A DNA stretch of 64,000 bases from M30B19 sp041741535 (GTDB lineage Bacteria > Planctomycetota > Planctomycetia > Pirellulales > Pirellulaceae). Shown here piece after piece: positions 62,503-64,000 of the stretch (positions are counted from its first letter, which is position 1; each line of letters starts with the position of its first letter). The translations under genes were made by a program, and so were the position numbers. The stretch lies in NCBI GenBank assembly GCA_041741535.1, contig JBGSJV010000106.1, forward strand, positions 59,647 to 123,646, written 5' to 3'. Below the pieces are notes generated by a model. It was not told the origin of the DNA and did no database searches. It saw nothing but the letters and a program-made list of their open reading frames with translations.

Positions 62503-63665
62503 GATGCCGTCTTCCGCTCCATCAGGCGTCTGCGGTTTTGTGCTGTTGGGTTTTGATCATGGGTTCATCTTTCGCCCAGGATCGACTCGAAGAAACGAAT
62601 GTGGCTGCCGCGAACCTGGACACGACCCAAGATTGGCAAAGCGGTTGGATCCAGCTGTTTGATCAAGCAACCCCGTTTGGCTGGCGCGGGGTCAACCCGC
62701 AGGACGTTCAAGAGGGAAAGTTGACTTTGCGAGCGGGCAACGTGGTTCGAACTTCGGCCCAATTCAGTGCGTTTACGCTCCACCTGAAATATCGACTCGC
62801 TGCCAATAGCCAAGCGGAGTTGTTGTTGTTGGCTAATCCTCGGGCCAGTGAAACGGGAGTCGATCATGTGTCGCTGCGTTTGAGTCCCGAACAGGATCAA
62901 ATCACGGTGACCGTTACGACAACGGACTCAAGTGCCGACACAGGAACATCGTTGATCAAGCATTGGTTCGGAAGTTTCAACGAACCTGCAAATCTTCAAT
63001 TACAACCGGACGAAATAAATTTGGGCCGTGGTTACATTGGCTTTCGTGTTGCGGACGGGACGCTTCAGATCGAACAAGTCTCGCTCTTGCCGACGCTGCC
63101 GGATTCTGGAAACTACAGGTCGCTGGATGAATCCAGCGGTTTTGATCTTCGTGGTGTCGGCGGGGCTCGTGCAGAGGTCGTCGACGGTGTTCTTGCAGTT
63201 CGCGGCGGTCCCGGTTATTTGGCGACGACTGAAAGTTACGAGGACTTTGTGTTGTCGATCGACGCCAAAGCCCAAGCGGGTACCAACAGCGGAGTGTTTT
63301 TTCGTTGCATTCCCGGTGAAAACCTCAATGGGTACGAAAGTCAGATTCATAATGGGACGGTTGGTGGCGATCGGGCTCAGCCGGAGGACTGCGGTACTGG
63401 AGGTATCTTTCGCCGCGTGAACGCTCGGCGAGTTGTCGCGGATGAAGGGCAATGGTTTCGCAAGGTGATCATGGTTTGCGGTGGTCAGATTTCAGTGTGG
63501 GTCAACGGCTATCAAGTAACCGATTGGTCCGATCAGCGCCCACCCAATGAAAATCCGCGCCGGGGTCGCCGTCTTGCAGCCGGCACCATCATGCTCCAAG
63601 CCCACGACCCGGGTACTCAAGTCGAATTCAAGAATTTGCGAATTGTCGAGTTGTCAGAACGTTAG
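62499..63665 (+). CDS. Exported protein with two DUF1080-like domains
   Basis: A 388-residue protein with a signal peptide (hydrophobic VLCCWVLIMGSSFAQ, residues about 13-27). The first jelly-roll (about 45-195) opens with WIQLFDQATPFGWRGVNPQD and the second (about 210-385) resembles DUF1080 in YEDFVLSIDAKAQAGTNSGVFFRCIPGE, YESQIHNGTVGG, TGGIFRR and WVNGYQVTDW. The first domain is weakly matched and may bind carbohydrate only. The ATGA overlap with an ECF sigma gene suggests the two are regulated together. The 3-keto-glycosidase function is inference. Confidence 0.85.
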   Translation: MRCRLPLHQASAVLCCWVLIMGSSFAQDRLEETNVAAANLDTTQDWQSGWIQLFDQATPFGWRGVNPQDVQEGKLTLRAGNVVRTSAQFSAFTLHLKYRLAANSQAELLLLANPRASETGVDHVSLRLSPEQDQITVTVTTTDSSADTGTSLIKHWFGSFNEPANLQLQPDEINLGRGYIGFRVADGTLQIEQVSLLPTLPDSGNYRSLDESSGFDLRGVGGARAEVVDGVLAVRGGPGYLATTESYEDFVLSIDAKAQAGTNSGVFFRCIPGENLNGYESQIHNGTVGGDRAQPEDCGTGGIFRRVNARRVVADEGQWFRKVIMVCGGQISVWVNGYQVTDWSDQRPPNENPRRGRRLAAGTIMLQAHDPGTQVEFKNLRIVELSER

Positions 63666-64000
63666 TAGTGTTTTGGTATCGCAAGGCAAACTAGGAACCG
63701 GGCGCTGAAGATGCGAATTTGAAAGCCCCCGAAATGAGAACGGCACGGAAATAGGAATGGCCGGACTACTTCGTCTTTATCGAACTGAATGAGTCATTTT
63801 TCCTGGTCTCTGTTTCCTCTGTTTCCTTCTGTTCAAATTTTTCTCGTATTCACCTACACGTCAACGTATCGTGTTAAAGACAATAGGAACAGAAGGCAAC
63901 GGAGGGAACAGAGAAGTGTGAATGGTTGCTGAGACGTCGGGATGGGCTCGTTGATGAGATGAGACGACCGGATGGGAAAATCGCGTGGGCATTAAATTGG
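63666..64000. other. End-of-window gap with purine/pyrimidine inverted repeat
   Basis: No gene is evident in the last 335 bp. TCTCTGTTTCCTCTGTTTCC and following bases (63807-63834) pair with the purine-rich segment 63887-63914 (ending GGAGGGAACAGAGA) over 28 bases with a few mismatches and a 52-base spacer. The long arms without a T-run argue against a simple terminator. Confidence 0.5.

Overview
The window reads as chromosome of a planctomycete, most likely a Pirellulales-type member of Planctomycetota. Pointers to this are a PVC-type dehydrogenase/HEAT/cytochrome c giant protein, two DUF1080 proteins, ECF sigma factor plus Ser/Thr kinase pairs, an AP2-domain protein, a Rho factor with a huge Arg/Gly-rich insertion, few strong Shine-Dalgarno sites, and proteins annotated almost only in this phylum. 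Gene assignment rests on reading translated sequence; no database search was run. I recognised no rRNA, tRNA or CRISPR array.

Layout. 1-1.5 kb: accessory remnants (tail of an RHS/YD-repeat protein, ParD-like antitoxin with a truncated ParE-like toxin, DUF2314-ankyrin protein). 1.6-10.5 kb, minus strand: an operon of a DUF1080 protein, an HGSNAT-like acyltransferase, an unknown protein and fumarylacetoacetase; then DUF2891, ZIP transporter, FdhD and a PSP1-like protein. 10.7-19.7 kb, plus strand: aconitase, a paired inverted repeat, a 1495-residue ceramidase-like/dehydrogenase/HEAT/cytochrome c fusion, an AP2-domain protein and QueE. 19.8-23.5 kb: two tandem thioredoxin-fold proteins, each interrupted at the same place by an in-frame TGA, followed by two small exported proteins that share a repeated leader. 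23.6-32.2 kb, minus strand: sugar isomerase-like protein, then a protein-folding cluster (GroEL with GGM tail, GroES, GroEL without tail, DnaJ, GrpE, FmdB-like, YacG, membrane protein). 32.6-36.5 kb: Gly-rich exported protein and GspE/GspF. 36.5-53.1 kb, minus strand: a protease/regulation island (ECF sigma factor, kinase with an anti-sigma zinc motif, trypsin-like protease, caspase-like protease, two giant TPR-CHAT proteases, two nearly identical small exported proteins). 53.5-57.7 kb: BNR-repeat protein with a MoaD/ThiS-like protein, thiG-thiS, and divergent rdgB-arfB. 58.6-64 kb: rho, two ExbD proteins, an ECF sigma factor and a DUF1080-like protein.

Two things stand out. First, 19849-21237 and 21266-21940 look like tandem selenoproteins. 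In both, TGA replaces the first Cys codon of a thioredoxin-type CPPC motif, the frame continues through a complete TlpA/redoxin-like domain, and a hairpin with a GG-starting loop lies 31 nt downstream, where a bacterial SECIS belongs. Second, 39.3-53.1 kb carries an apparently exported set of three protease types, with CHAT, caspase and trypsin genes essentially abutting, next to an ECF sigma/anti-sigma-kinase pair. It resembles known CHAT-protease signalling systems but appears to act outside the cytoplasm.
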